In this document: piece after piece, positions 11,098 to 20,226 of the stretch
Layout: each line of letters opens with the position of its first letter
Numbering within the stretch: position 1 is the first letter of the stretch
DNA from: Polymorphobacter fuscus
Lineage (GTDB): Bacteria; Pseudomonadota; Alphaproteobacteria; Sphingomonadales; Sphingomonadaceae
Assembly (NCBI RefSeq): GCF_011927825.1
Contig: NZ_JAATJI010000001.1
Span: 372,001 to 436,000 of the forward strand
Length of the DNA: 64,000 bases
Direction of reading: 5' to 3'
The notes under the pieces: generated by a model
Seen by the model: the letters and a program-made list of their open reading frames with translations, nothing else
What the model was told of the DNA's origin: nothing
Databases searched by the model: none
Program-made: the position numbers and the translations under genes

Positions 11098-12993
11098 CTA
11101 TTGCCCGCTGTCCTGGCCCGACAGGCGGCGGGTGGTGGCGGCGATGACGCCGTCGTTGCGCTTGACGCCGACGGCGCGCTCGGTGGCGGCGGCGAAGGCG
11201 CGGCTGAACTCCTCGGGCAGGGCGCTGGCGATGTCGCGGCGGCTGGCATCGAGCAGGCCCGGGGTATCGGCGATCTTGCCGGGTTCGATCGCGTCGACGT
11301 TGATCAGCACCCAACCCGCCGGGCTCGGTTCGACGCGGACGGTGCCGGCCGGTGTGGCGAGGAAGGCCTGGATGATCGGCGGCACCTGCGGCTGGCCTGC
11401 GACATCGACGCGGCGGCCCGACAGCGGCTGCGGCGCGGCAAGGCCCTGCGCCAGCACCGCAGCCTTGAAGTCGCCGTTCTTTTTCGTCGCGGCGACGATC
11501 GCATCGGCCTTGGCGCGGGCGGCGCGCATCGCCTTGTCGCGGGTGGCGCCTTCGACCGCGGCGGCGCGCACGGCGGTGAGCGGCTGCGCCGCCATCGGCA
11601 CGATGTTCATGGTTTCGATGACGACGAGGCGGCCATCGCCCAGGTCCTCGACTGCCGCGGCTTCGCCGGGTTCGTGGCGAAAGGCCTTGGCAGCGACGGC
11701 GAGCGGCGGGCCGGTCAGCGGCGGCGCCCCGGGGGCCATGCCGGCGACCGTCACCGGCGCCTGGGTGACGATGGTGAGGCCGGTTTCCCTGGCGAGGTCG
11801 GCAAAGCTCTTGCCGGCATCGGCGCCGTCCTCGATGCGGGCGACGACATCGGCGACAGCGGTTTCGATGGCGCGGGTGCGCAGCTCGGCCTCGACCGCCG
11901 GCCGCGCCTGGGCCAGCGTCTTGCCGCTGGCGCCTTCGGCTTCGACGCGCACCACATGCCAGCCGAACGCAGTCTTGATCGGCGCGGTGATACCGCCGAC
12001 CGGCGCTGCAAAGGCAGCAGCGGCGACTTCGGCACTGGTCGCCTTGCCGAACGCGGCCTGGTTCTGCTCGCCGAGCGCAATGTCTTCGGCGCCGAAGCCG
12101 GCGAGCCGCTCGGCGGCCTTGGCAAAGCCTTCGGTGGCGGCCGCGGCGGCGATCGCCTTGGCCTTGGCTTCATCCGGGACGACGACCTGCTGGAGCTTGC
12201 GGGTCGCGGCGGCGCCGAATTTTGCCGGGTCCCTGGCAAAGGCGGCGGCGATATCGGCATCGGAAACCTTGACGCCGGCGGCGATGGAGTCGCGGTCAAT
12301 GAAGGCATAGCGGAAGCTGCGGCGTTCGGGGACGGTGAAGCGCAACTTGTTGGCGTCGTAATAGGCGGCGACCTCGGCGTCCGTCGGCGGCGCGGTCGCG
12401 GCCAGCGGCACCATGGCGACGGCGCCGCGATGGGTGTCGACCATCAGCCGGGCATAGGGTTCGGCCATGCCGGCCGGCACGCCGAGCGCGCCGGTGACGG
12501 GGGTCAGCAGCTGCTTGCGCAGGATATCGCCGGCGATGCTGGTGCGCAGTTCGCGGTCGGACATGCGCTGTTCGCCCAGGATCCGGCGGTAGGTGGCGTC
12601 GTCGAACTTGCCGCCGACCTGGAAGGCCGGGATGCCGGCGATGACGGCGCCGATGGCCCGATCGGACGCGACCAGCCCTGCATCGCGGGCGAATTCCTCG
12701 ATCGCGGTCTGGCCGATCAACTGGCCGGCGACGGCCGCGACGCCGCCTTCGCGCGCCGCCTGCGCCTGGGTCAGCGCCGGGTTGGTCTCCCGGGCGTTGC
12801 GGATGGCCCGGTCGAAGGCGCCGGCAAGCTCGGGTTCCGAAATCGTCCGGCCGCCGACCTTGGCGACCGATCCGGTCGGCGCGCCGCTGCCCAGCGGGTC
12901 ACCGATGCCGGTAACGGCAAAGGCGACGAGCAGGAAGCCGAGCATGATGATGACCGGCCAGCTGGTCAGCCATTTGCGGATGAATGTGATCAT
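11098..12993 (-). CDS. ppiD: PpiD-like periplasmic folding chaperone/prolyl isomerase
   Basis: Membrane-anchored periplasmic chaperone for outer-membrane and secreted proteins. A short cytoplasmic N terminus (MITFIRKWLTSW) is followed by one transmembrane helix (VIIMLGFLLVAFAVTGIG), a SurA-N-like region (residues about 40-240), a PpiC rotamase-type domain near residues 250-370 (FAKAAERLAGFGAEDIALG, then FGWHVVRVEA), and a second degenerate unit. The 631-residue length fits PpiD. The start is the ATG at 12991-12993, where the conserved anchor begins. It lies divergent to tpiA, an order common in sphingomonads, and is coupled to trpE downstream. Confidence 0.88.
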   Translation of the reverse strand: MITFIRKWLTSWPVIIMLGFLLVAFAVTGIGDPLGSGAPTGSVAKVGGRTISEPELAGAFDRAIRNARETNPALTQAQAAREGGVAAVAGQLIGQTAIEEFARDAGLVASDRAIGAVIAGIPAFQVGGKFDDATYRRILGEQRMSDRELRTSIAGDILRKQLLTPVTGALGVPAGMAEPYARLMVDTHRGAVAMVPLAATAPPTDAEVAAYYDANKLRFTVPERRSFRYAFIDRDSIAAGVKVSDADIAAAFARDPAKFGAAATRKLQQVVVPDEAKAKAIAAAAATEGFAKAAERLAGFGAEDIALGEQNQAAFGKATSAEVAAAAFAAPVGGITAPIKTAFGWHVVRVEAEGASGKTLAQARPAVEAELRTRAIETAVADVVARIEDGADAGKSFADLARETGLTIVTQAPVTVAGMAPGAPPLTGPPLAVAAKAFRHEPGEAAAVEDLGDGRLVVIETMNIVPMAAQPLTAVRAAAVEGATRDKAMRAARAKADAIVAATKKNGDFKAAVLAQGLAAPQPLSGRRVDVAGQPQVPPIIQAFLATPAGTVRVEPSPAGWVLINVDAIEPGKIADTPGLLDASRRDIASALPEEFSRAFAAATERAVGVKRNDGVIAATTRRLSGQDSGQ

Positions 12994-13117
12994 GGCGTGT
13001 GGATACCGGTTCCGTTGCGGTGGGTGCAGCCGAAGTCGACGCCCGCGAAGCGCGCGGTTGTAACGGCGGGCGCGACTTGCCACAAGGCACGCCGAAAACA
13101 GCCGTGAAAGGGCGCAT

Positions 13118-13837
13118 ATGGGCAGGTCGCTGATCGTCGGCAACTGGAAGATGAACGGCCTTGCTGCCGCGCTGCCCGAAATCGCCGCCATGGCGGCGGC
13201 GCGGGACGACCTTTGGTTGGCGCCGCCGTTCACGCTGATCGGTGCCGCGGTCGCGGCGGCGGGCGGACGGGTGGCGATCGGCGGGCAGGACTGCCACGCC
13301 AGTGCCTCCGGCGCGCATACCGGCTGCGTTTCGGCGCCGATGCTCGCCGATCTGGGCGCCGGCTTCGTCATCGTCGGCCACAGCGAGCGGCGGACGGACA
13401 TGCACGAGACCGATGCCGATGTCCGCGCCAAGGCGCTGGCCGGGCAGGCGGCGGGGCTGCAGGTCATCGTCTGTGTCGGCGAAAGCGAGGTGCAGCGCGA
13501 CGCCGGCGCGGTGGAGGCGGTCGTCGGCGGCCAGCTGGCGGGGTCGTTGCCCGACGATGTGGCGGGGGTGATCGTCGCCTATGAACCGGTCTGGGCGATC
13601 GGCACCGGGCGCACGCCGACACCGGCGGAGGTCGCCGCCGTCCATGGCTTCATCCGCGCCCGGCTGGTGGCGCGCTTCGGCGCTGCGGGGCAGGGCGTGC
13701 GCATCCTTTATGGCGGGTCGGTCAAGCCCGACAATGCGGCGCTGCTGCTCGGCCAGGCCGATGTCGGCGGCGCGCTGGTCGGCGGCGCCAGCCTGACCGC
13801 CGCCAGCCTGCTGGCGATCGCCGCGGCTGCGGAATAG
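13118..13837 (+). CDS. tpiA: Triosephosphate isomerase
   Basis: Interconverts dihydroxyacetone phosphate and glyceraldehyde 3-phosphate. The 239-residue TIM barrel has Lys11 (GNWKMNG), the electrophile His88 (VGHSERR), the base Glu156 ([10 protein letters not shown]) and the phosphate loop ILYGGSVKP. It is slightly shorter than the 250-residue norm but complete. It is divergent from ppiD across about 120 bases and followed by secG, an order also seen in other alphaproteobacteria. Confidence 0.96.
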   Translation: MGRSLIVGNWKMNGLAAALPEIAAMAAARDDLWLAPPFTLIGAAVAAAGGRVAIGGQDCHASASGAHTGCVSAPMLADLGAGFVIVGHSERRTDMHETDADVRAKALAGQAAGLQVIVCVGESEVQRDAGAVEAVVGGQLAGSLPDDVAGVIVAYEPVWAIGTGRTPTPAEVAAVHGFIRARLVARFGAAGQGVRILYGGSVKPDNAALLLGQADVGGALVGGASLTAASLLAIAAAAE

Positions 13838-13909
13838 CCGCACAACCTTGCCGAAGCGGCGCCGTGACGCTACATCCCCGCAACAGTCCGACCTGAAAGT
13901 CTCCGTTCC

Positions 13910-14236
13910 GTGACCACCTTCCTGCTTGTCGTCCACACGCTGATCGCCATCGCGCTCGTCGCGGTCATCCTGCTGCAGCGGTCGGAAGGCGGCGGGCTGG
14001 GCATCGGTGGCGGCACCGGCGGCGGGTTGATGTCGGCGCGCGGCGCGGCCAACCTGCTGACGCGGTCGACGACCGTGCTGGCGACGCTGTTCATCGGCAC
14101 CTCGATCATCCTCGCCGTGCTCGCGGCGGGCACCAACAAGGTCAAGCCGATCGATACCAGCCTGGTGCGCCCCGCGGCACCGGTGACAAGCCCGACGGCC
14201 CCGGCCGCCCCGGCCGGCGTTCCGCTCGCGCGTTGA
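13910..14236 (+). CDS. secG: Preprotein translocase subunit SecG
   Basis: Small auxiliary subunit of the SecYEG channel. The 108-residue protein has two transmembrane helices (TFLLVVHTLIAIALVAVILL and ATLFIGTSIILAVLAAG). The family signature LLQRSEGGGLGIGGGTGG lies between them, and the C-terminal tail is rich in Pro and Ala. Translation starts at GTG 13910. The stop overlaps the TTG start of the next gene. Confidence 0.93.
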   Translation: MTTFLLVVHTLIAIALVAVILLQRSEGGGLGIGGGTGGGLMSARGAANLLTRSTTVLATLFIGTSIILAVLAAGTNKVKPIDTSLVRPAAPVTSPTAPAAPAGVPLAR

Positions 14237-15534
14237 ACGACGCGGCCGCGACCCTTCGGCCGGCGCCCGCGAAGCCATCGCAGGCGCGCCAGCTGTTCGG
14301 CGGCGCTGCCGGCAATCTCGTCGAATGGTATGACTGGTACGCCTATTCGGCGTTCGCGCTCTATTTCGCCCCGGCGTTCTTTCCCAAGGGCGATGCGCTG
14401 GCGCAGGCGCTCAACACCGCCGCGATTTTCGCCGTCGGCTTTTTGATGCGCCCGATCGGCGGCTGGGTGCTCGGCATCTATGCCGACAAGCACGGCCGCA
14501 AGGCGGCGCTGACCGTGTCGGTGGCGATGATGTGCACGGGGTCGCTGATCATCGCGGTGGCGCCGACCTATGACCAGGTCGGGCTGCTGGCGCCGTTCAT
14601 CCTGTTGTTCGCGCGGCTGGTGCAGGGCATTTCGGTCGGCGGCGAATATGGCACTTCGGCGACGTTCATGAGCGAAGTCGCCGATCCGAAGCGCCGCGGC
14701 TTCCTCGCCAGCTTTCAATATGTGACCCTGATCGGCGGGCAACTGATCGCCCTGGGGCTGCTCATCGCCATGCAGGCGGTGTTGACCGAGGACCAGCTGT
14801 TCGCCTGGGGCTGGCGGGTGCCCTTTGCCGTCGGGGCGCTGTGCGCGGTGCTGGTGTTCGTGCTGCGCCGGTCGCTGGTCGAAACCGATGCCTTCAAGGC
14901 GGTGCGCGCCGAGGATCATCGCGGCCTGACCGGGCGGCTGCTGGCGCATCCGCGCGCGCTGCTGACCGTCTTGGCGCTGACGGCGGGGGGCAGCCTCGCC
15001 TTCTATACCTACACCACCTACATGCAGAAATATCTGGTGCTGTCGGGCGGCTGGTCGAAGCCCGAGGCGACGCGGATCACGGCGCTGGCGCTGGTCTTCT
15101 ACATGCTGATGCAGCCGCTGTTCGGCGCCCTGTCGGACCGGATCGGCCGCCGGCCACTGCTGATCGGATTCGGGCTGCTCGGCATGGTGATGACGGTGCC
15201 GGCGATGCACGCCATCGGCGCCGCGACCTCGCACGGCGAAGCCTTTGCGCTGATCATGGTCACGCTGACGGTATTGAGCTGCTACACGGCGATTTCGGGG
15301 GTGGTGAAGGCGGAGATGTTCCCGGCGAGCATCCGCGCCCTGGGTGTCGGGCTGCCCTATGGCGTCGGTGTCGCGGTGTTCGGCGGGTCGGCCGAATATG
15401 TCGCACTGGCGTTCAAATCGGCGGGAATCGAGGCCGGTTTCTTCTGGTATGTCGCGGTCATGTGCGGGGTTGCGCTGGTCGCGGCCTGGTCGCTGCCCGA
15501 TACCCGCCGAAATTCGATGATCGAGACGGTCTGA
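14233..15534 (+). CDS. MHS-family metabolite/proton symporter (KgtP-like)
   Basis: A 433-residue major facilitator of the metabolite:H+ symporter family, with about 12 transmembrane helices. The opening GNLVEWYDWYAYSAFALYF, the loop ADKHGRKAALT after helix 2, and LVQGISVGGEYGTSATFMSE are close to the alpha-ketoglutarate permease pattern. A dicarboxylate or 2-oxo acid substrate is inferred, not shown. The start is a TTG overlapping the secG stop (TTGA), so it depends on upstream translation. It lies between secG and pyrG, which are adjacent in many relatives, so it may be an insertion together with the following protease gene. Confidence 0.85.
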   Translation: MNDAAATLRPAPAKPSQARQLFGGAAGNLVEWYDWYAYSAFALYFAPAFFPKGDALAQALNTAAIFAVGFLMRPIGGWVLGIYADKHGRKAALTVSVAMMCTGSLIIAVAPTYDQVGLLAPFILLFARLVQGISVGGEYGTSATFMSEVADPKRRGFLASFQYVTLIGGQLIALGLLIAMQAVLTEDQLFAWGWRVPFAVGALCAVLVFVLRRSLVETDAFKAVRAEDHRGLTGRLLAHPRALLTVLALTAGGSLAFYTYTTYMQKYLVLSGGWSKPEATRITALALVFYMLMQPLFGALSDRIGRRPLLIGFGLLGMVMTVPAMHAIGAATSHGEAFALIMVTLTVLSCYTAISGVVKAEMFPASIRALGVGLPYGVGVAVFGGSAEYVALAFKSAGIEAGFFWYVAVMCGVALVAAWSLPDTRRNSMIETV

Positions 15535-15594
15535 CGATCTATCGCCATCGCTGTTGATGACGTAATCTTCATCGTCTTGCTGCAGACCGGGGCC

Positions 15595-17820
15595 ATGAAG
15601 AATCATTCTGCGTTCCTGTTGTCGAGCGCGGGCCTGCTGGCCCTTGGCGGGTGCGGCGGCGGTGGCGGCAATGGCGGCATCGTGTCGACCCCCGCGCCGG
15701 TGGCGCCGCCGGCCGCGGTGGCGCCGCCGGTGCTGACCCCCAACCCCGCCAATTTCGACACCGCCGAATATCGGCGGTCGAACGCCGTCGTGTCGTCGCA
15801 GGCGATCGCCGCCTATCGGGCGGGGGCCAGCGGCGCCGGAGTCACCGTCGCGGTCATCGATACCGGCGTCGCCATCGCCAACAGCGAATTCGCCGGGCGC
15901 ATCTCGCCCGCCAGCCGCGATCTGGCCGGCGACCGCGGCTATGGCGACGAGGATGGCCATGGCACCGAAGTCTCCGCCATCATCCTGGCGGCCCGCGACG
16001 GCGCCAATATCCACGGTCTCGCCTGGGGTGCGACGTTGCTGGCGTTGCGCGCCGACACGCCGGGCAGCTGCACTACGGCCGAGGGCTGCAACTTCGCCTC
16101 GGCGACGCTGGCCACCGGTTTCGATGTCGCCGCATCGGCGCGGGCGCGCGTCGTCAACCTGTCGCTCGGCGGCGGCAGCGCGCTGCAATCGGTCAGCTTT
16201 GCCGCGGCCCGTGCCAGCGCGGCGGGGGCGGTCATCGTCCTGTCCGCCGGCAACGAGGCCAGCGCCGAAATCGACCCCTTTGCGGCGTCGGTGCAGCGCG
16301 CGGCGCCGGGCGCCGTGATCGTCGCCGGCGCCATCGACGAAAACCGCGCGATCGCCGATTTCAGCAACCGGGCCGGCGCGGCGGCATCCTATTATCTGAC
16401 GGCGCTGGGCACGCGGGTGCGCAGCTTCGACCAGACCGGCACCGCCTATGTCTACACCGGCACTTCCGAAGCTGCGCCGATCGTTTCCGGCGCCGTGGCC
16501 TTGCTGGCGCAGGCCTATCCGCAGCTGTCGCCGGCGCAGATTGTCGAGATCCTGCTCAGCACCGCCGATGACCTGGGGGCGCCGGGCACGGACCCGGTCT
16601 ACGGCCGCGGTGCGCTCAACCTGGCGCGGGCCTTCGCGCCGATCGGCACGCTTTCGGTCGGCCGGGTGGCGGTGCCGCTGTCTGCCGATGCCGGGCTGCT
16701 CGGCAGTCCGCTGGGGGACGCCGGGCAGGTGGGGATGGCGCTGCGCCAGGTCGCGGCGCACGACAGCTATGGCCGCGGTTACAGCGTCGACCTGGCGGCG
16801 AACCTGCGGCAGCAGGCGCCAGGCCGGCTCGCCAATGCGCTGCTCGGCAGCGACCTGCGCACCGGCGCGGGCGTCTATGGCAACGCCGAAGTCGCGGTGA
16901 TGACGCGCGCCGTCGATGGCGCCGCCTGGCGCGGCGATGTCGCGACGGGCGTCGAATGGCGCGACCGGCCGCGCGGCAGCTTCCTCGGCGGCCAGACACG
17001 GGTGCAGCTGGCGCCCGGGCGGACGCTGGTGCTCGGCTATGGCCAGTCGGCCGGGGCGATGCTCGACGACGCGACCGGCACGGCGGGCCTGGTCGCGCCG
17101 CTGGTGGCGTGGCGCGCGAGCGAAACCGGGCTGGTGGCACAGCCGCTGGCCGGCGGCGCCGCGGCGCAGCGGCTGGGCGACTGGACACTGGCGATGGCAT
17201 TTGGCGCCATGGCCATGCGCGGGGTGAGCGGCGGGGGCGGCGATGCCCCGGCCACCGCGTCGCGCGCCATCCTGCGCGCCGACCATGCGCTGGGTGCCGG
17301 ACAGTTCGGGCTGGCGATGGAGATACTGGCGGAGCAGGGCGCGTTGCTCGGCTCGCAACTGCCCGCCGCCTATGGCGTGCGCGGCGCGACGACGACCAGC
17401 GCGGTGGCGACGCTGTCGCTGCCGCTGGCAGACTGGGCCGTGCGCGCCGAAGCGCGGCTGGGGCTGACGCGCGCCGACCTGACCGGGCAGGGGCTGTGGC
17501 AGGGCGGCGGCCGGCTGGTCGGCACGGCGGGGTCGCTGACGCTGTCGCGCGCCGGCGTGCTCGACCGCCGCGATACCGCCAGCCTGACGATCGCCCAGCC
17601 GCTGCGCGCCAGCGGCACGGCGCTGCTGGCGACCGGCGCCGACCCGGTGGCGCTGCGGCTGGGGCCGAGCGGCCGCGAGATCGCCGTCGAGGCCGGCTAT
17701 GGCCGCGGCTTCGATGGCGGCGGCTTCAGCCTTGGCAGCTTCTGGCGGCATCAGCCCGGCAACATCGCCGGCGCGGCGGCGGATTTCGGCGGCGCGGCGC
17801 GGGTTCACCTGCGTTTCTGA
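15595..17820 (+). CDS. Subtilisin-type (S8) lipoprotein protease with C-terminal barrel-like region
   Basis: Exported serine protease. The start at ATG 15595 gives a lipoprotein signal (HSAFLLSSAGLLALGGC) with the lipidated Cys near residue 20, followed by a Gly/Pro-rich linker. The catalytic triad of family S8 is intact: Asp89 (VAVIDTGVA), His122 (DGHGTEVSA) and Ser291 (GTSEAAPIVSG). Residues about 340-741 form a repetitive, beta-strand-rich domain of alternating polar and hydrophobic residues that ends in Phe (ARVHLRF), as outer-membrane barrels do. It therefore looks like an autotransporter-style cell-surface protease, although a lipidated N terminus on an autotransporter is uncommon. Substrate unknown. 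A TTG 18 bases upstream is an alternative start. Confidence 0.82.
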   Translation: MKNHSAFLLSSAGLLALGGCGGGGGNGGIVSTPAPVAPPAAVAPPVLTPNPANFDTAEYRRSNAVVSSQAIAAYRAGASGAGVTVAVIDTGVAIANSEFAGRISPASRDLAGDRGYGDEDGHGTEVSAIILAARDGANIHGLAWGATLLALRADTPGSCTTAEGCNFASATLATGFDVAASARARVVNLSLGGGSALQSVSFAAARASAAGAVIVLSAGNEASAEIDPFAASVQRAAPGAVIVAGAIDENRAIADFSNRAGAAASYYLTALGTRVRSFDQTGTAYVYTGTSEAAPIVSGAVALLAQAYPQLSPAQIVEILLSTADDLGAPGTDPVYGRGALNLARAFAPIGTLSVGRVAVPLSADAGLLGSPLGDAGQVGMALRQVAAHDSYGRGYSVDLAANLRQQAPGRLANALLGSDLRTGAGVYGNAEVAVMTRAVDGAAWRGDVATGVEWRDRPRGSFLGGQTRVQLAPGRTLVLGYGQSAGAMLDDATGTAGLVAPLVAWRASETGLVAQPLAGGAAAQRLGDWTLAMAFGAMAMRGVSGGGGDAPATASRAILRADHALGAGQFGLAMEILAEQGALLGSQLPAAYGVRGATTTSAVATLSLPLADWAVRAEARLGLTRADLTGQGLWQGGGRLVGTAGSLTLSRAGVLDRRDTASLTIAQPLRASGTALLATGADPVALRLGPSGREIAVEAGYGRGFDGGGFSLGSFWRHQPGNIAGAAADFGGAARVHLRF

Positions 17821-17911
17821 CCGGCGGCGTGGTGCTTCGCCGCCTTATCCACAAACAATCGGCCCCCGGCACTGGCGCTGCGGGGGGCAAAGCGACTAAG
17901 GCGTTCATCCC

Positions 17912-19546
17912 ATGACCCGGTTTATTTTCATCACCGGCGGCGTGGTTTCGTCGCTCGGCAAGGGCCTTATGGCCGCCTCGCTCGCCGCGCTGCTCCAGGC
18001 GCGCGGCTATACCGTCCGCATCCGCAAGTTCGATCCCTATCTCAACGTCGATCCCGGAACGATGTCGCCGTACCAGCACGGCGAAGTCTATGTGACCGAC
18101 GATGGCGCCGAGACCGATCTCGACCTTGGCCATTACGAGCGTTTCACCGGCGTCGCGTCGCGGCAGACCGACAATATCACCAGCGGCCGAGTCTATCAGG
18201 ACATCATCACCAAGGAACGCCGCGGCGATTTCCTGGGGGCGACGGTCCAGGTCATCCCGCATGTCACCGATGCCATCAAGCATTTCGCCCGCGCGGACAC
18301 CGAGGGGCTGGATTTCGTGCTGTGCGAGATCGGCGGCACCGTCGGCGACATCGAATCGCTGCCCTTTCTCGAGGCGATCCGCCAGCTCAGCGCCGATGTC
18401 GGCCGCGCCAATGCCGTCTATATCCATTGCACGCTGGTGCCGTATCTTGCCGCTGCCGGCGAGTTGAAGACCAAGCCGACCCAGCACAGCGTTGCCGAAC
18501 TGCGCGGCATCGGCATCCAGCCGCATGTGCTCGTCTGCCGGTCGGAACATCCGCTGCCCGATGGCGACCGCGCCAAGATCGCGCTGTTCTGCAATGTCGC
18601 CAAGGAAGCGGTGATTTCGGCGCTCGACGCCCCCAGCATCTACGACGTGCCGCTGCAATATCATGCCGAAGGGCTCGACGACCAGGTGCTGGCGGCGTTC
18701 GGCATCAACGGCGCGCCGGCGCCGCTGCTGACGCGCTGGACCGACATCACCGATCGGCTGCACAGTCCGGAAGGCGAAGTCACCATCGGCGTCGTCGGCA
18801 AATACACGGGCATGAAGGACGCCTATAAATCCCTCACCGAGGCGCTGGCGCACGGCGGCATCGCCAACCGCGTCAAGGTCAACATCCGCTGGATCGAAGG
18901 CGAGCTGTTCGAAGGCCCCGATGCCGATATCGTCGCGCAGCTGGAACCGATGCACGGCATCCTGGTGCCCGGCGGCTTCGGCGAACGCGGCACCGAAGGC
19001 ATGATCCGCAGCGTCCATTTCGCCCGCGACCGCCAGGTGCCGTTCTTCGGCATCTGCCTCGGCATGCAGATGGCGTGCATCGAGGCCGCCCGCAACCAGG
19101 CCGGGGTGGCGGAGGCCGGGACCACCGAGTTCGGGCCGACCGCCGAGCCGGTCGTCGGCATGATCACCGAATGGATGAGCGCCGACGGCCTGCAGGTGCG
19201 CGAAGCCGGCGGCGACCTGGGCGGCACCATGCGGCTGGGGGCCTATGACGCGACCCTTGCTGGCAACAGCGTCGCTGCCAGCATCTATGGCGACACCGCC
19301 ATCTCCGAACGCCACCGCCACCGGTACGAGGTCAACGTCAACTATCGCGAGCGGCTGGAAGCCTCGGGGCTGATCTTTTCGGGCATGTCGCCCGATGGCC
19401 TGCTGCCCGAAATCGTCGAGCGGCCCGACCATCCCTGGTTCATCGGCGTCCAGTTCCACCCGGAGCTGAAATCCAAACCCTTCGACCCGCATCCGCTGTT
19501 CGCCGAATTCATCGCCGCCGCGGTGCGCCAGAGCCGCCTGGTGTGA
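17912..19546 (+). CDS. pyrG: CTP synthase
   Basis: Makes CTP from UTP, ATP and glutamine. The 544-residue product has the amidoligase domain ([20 protein letters not shown] with its P-loop, [20 protein letters not shown], and [14 protein letters not shown]). It also has a C-terminal class I glutaminase with the nucleophile in GICLGMQ and the closing [16 protein letters not shown]. Length and motifs are standard. The tpiA-secG-pyrG neighbourhood is kept here but widened by two inserted genes upstream, and it is followed by the pucBA pair. Confidence 0.97.
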   Translation: MTRFIFITGGVVSSLGKGLMAASLAALLQARGYTVRIRKFDPYLNVDPGTMSPYQHGEVYVTDDGAETDLDLGHYERFTGVASRQTDNITSGRVYQDIITKERRGDFLGATVQVIPHVTDAIKHFARADTEGLDFVLCEIGGTVGDIESLPFLEAIRQLSADVGRANAVYIHCTLVPYLAAAGELKTKPTQHSVAELRGIGIQPHVLVCRSEHPLPDGDRAKIALFCNVAKEAVISALDAPSIYDVPLQYHAEGLDDQVLAAFGINGAPAPLLTRWTDITDRLHSPEGEVTIGVVGKYTGMKDAYKSLTEALAHGGIANRVKVNIRWIEGELFEGPDADIVAQLEPMHGILVPGGFGERGTEGMIRSVHFARDRQVPFFGICLGMQMACIEAARNQAGVAEAGTTEFGPTAEPVVGMITEWMSADGLQVREAGGDLGGTMRLGAYDATLAGNSVAASIYGDTAISERHRHRYEVNVNYRERLEASGLIFSGMSPDGLLPEIVERPDHPWFIGVQFHPELKSKPFDPHPLFAEFIAAAVRQSRLV

Positions 19547-19559
19547 CTTTGTCGCTTAG

Positions 19560-19577
19560 TGTCGGGTTTGCCTGACA
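19560..19577. promoter_or_regulatory. PpsR/CrtJ-type operator, TGT-N12-ACA
   Basis: An exact TGT-N12-ACA palindrome (TGTC...GACA arms) lies 20 bases upstream of the -35-like TTGACA of the pucBA promoter. In purple bacteria this is the recognition sequence of PpsR/CrtJ, the aerobic and light-dependent repressor of photosynthesis genes including puc. A second, imperfect match (TGT-N12-ACG) starts at 19624 and overlaps the start-site region. Finding the box in front of antenna genes makes chance unlikely. Confidence 0.6.
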
Positions 19578-19596
19578 CTTTCGGGGTCGCGACCAA

Positions 19597-19624
19597 TTGA
19601 CACACACCCGGGTTGCGATAAAGT
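19597..19624 (+). promoter_or_regulatory. Candidate sigma-70 promoter for pucBA
   Basis: A consensus TTGACA at 19597-19602 is followed after 16 bases by TAAAGT (19619-19624). The remaining 190 bases before pucB would form a long leader with no convincing gene. The position between the PpsR-type box and pucB fits a repressed photosynthesis promoter. The transcription start is not shown. Confidence 0.5.
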
Positions 19625-19814
19625 GTCGCTAACACGTGACGGGTTACGGGGAGTCGATCCTCCAGCGAAGGCGCCGGCAACGGCACCGGGATCGGGCGAA
19701 CGGGGCAGGATCGTGTGAAGACGGATGGCTGCCAAGGGGGTGGTCTTCTGGCTGCGCTGCGGGCGAGAGCCGGCGGCACGGCAGTACAGCTGGTCTCAAA
19801 AGCGGAGATGGTCG

Positions 19815-19967
19815 ATGGCAGATGAAACAAAGGTTTACCCATCCGGGTTGACCGAAAAGGAAGCCGAAGAAATCCAGGGCGGCCTGATGTGGGGCACCCG
19901 GATCTATGCGGCAATCGCGATCCTGGCGCACATCCTGGCGTACATGCTTACGCCTTGGCTCAAGTAA
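19815..19967 (+). CDS. pucB: Light-harvesting complex 2 beta chain
   Basis: A 50-residue inner-membrane antenna polypeptide that binds bacteriochlorophyll a. It aligns along its whole length with LH2 beta chains: KVYPSGLTEKEAEEI, then GTR, AHILAY and the terminal TPWL. The GTR and TPWL motifs are LH2 features; LH1 beta chains end in WRPW. His39 is the expected ligand of the B850-type pigment and Arg29 corresponds to the Arg that bonds B800. The beta His normally found eight residues before that Arg (His12 in Rhodoblastus) is Gln21 here. The ATG at 19815 is preceded by GGAG. An in-frame ATG 90 bases upstream would add an unrelated leader. pucA follows after 15 bases. Confidence 0.9.
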   Translation: MADETKVYPSGLTEKEAEEIQGGLMWGTRIYAAIAILAHILAYMLTPWLK

Positions 19968-19982
19968 GGGGAGGCCGTAATC

Positions 19983-20183
19983 ATGAATGAAGGTCGTATC
20001 TGGCTCTATGTCCGCCCGACGGTTGGTATTCCGTTGTTCTTCATCGCCTTTGTTCTGGCAGCGCTCGCGGTGCACGCGTCGATCCTGAACAACACCACCT
20101 GGTTCGCTGCCTATTGGCAGGGCGCCGCTCCGGTCGCGACCAGCGCCGAAGCTCCGACCGCCACCGCCACCAAGGCGGGCTGA
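19983..20183 (+). CDS. pucA: Light-harvesting complex 2 alpha chain
   Basis: A 66-residue alpha antenna chain. The N terminus MNEGRIWLYVRPTVGIP is the LH2 form in which the first Met ligates B800. His31 ligates the B850-type pigment. Tyr44 and Trp45 (TTWFAAYWQG) keep the positions that hydrogen-bond B850 in Rhodoblastus, so the complex should be B800-850-like rather than the blue-shifted 820 type. A flexible Ala/Thr-rich tail of about 19 residues extends beyond usual alpha chains. A strong ribosome-binding site (AGGGGAGG) precedes the ATG. A terminator follows about 45 bases downstream. No pucC assembly factor is adjacent. Confidence 0.92.
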   Translation: MNEGRIWLYVRPTVGIPLFFIAFVLAALAVHASILNNTTWFAAYWQGAAPVATSAEAPTATATKAG

Positions 20184-20226
20184 ACGGACGGCTCGGCTCG
20201 GCGCCCAGGCGCCGGGTCGTGACACG

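Noticed and set aside
13870..17808. Open frame of 1312 codons on the minus strand opposite secG, the MHS transporter and the S8 protease
   Set aside because: It is antisense to three well-supported genes, is rich in Arg, Gln, His and Pro and low in hydrophobic structure, and matches no family. Such long frames arise from third-position GC bias.
19725..19814. N-terminal extension of pucB to an upstream in-frame ATG
   Set aside because: It would add 30 residues (Arg/Trp-rich) unlike any LH2 beta chain; the ATG at 19815 gives the normal 50-residue protein with its own ribosome-binding site.
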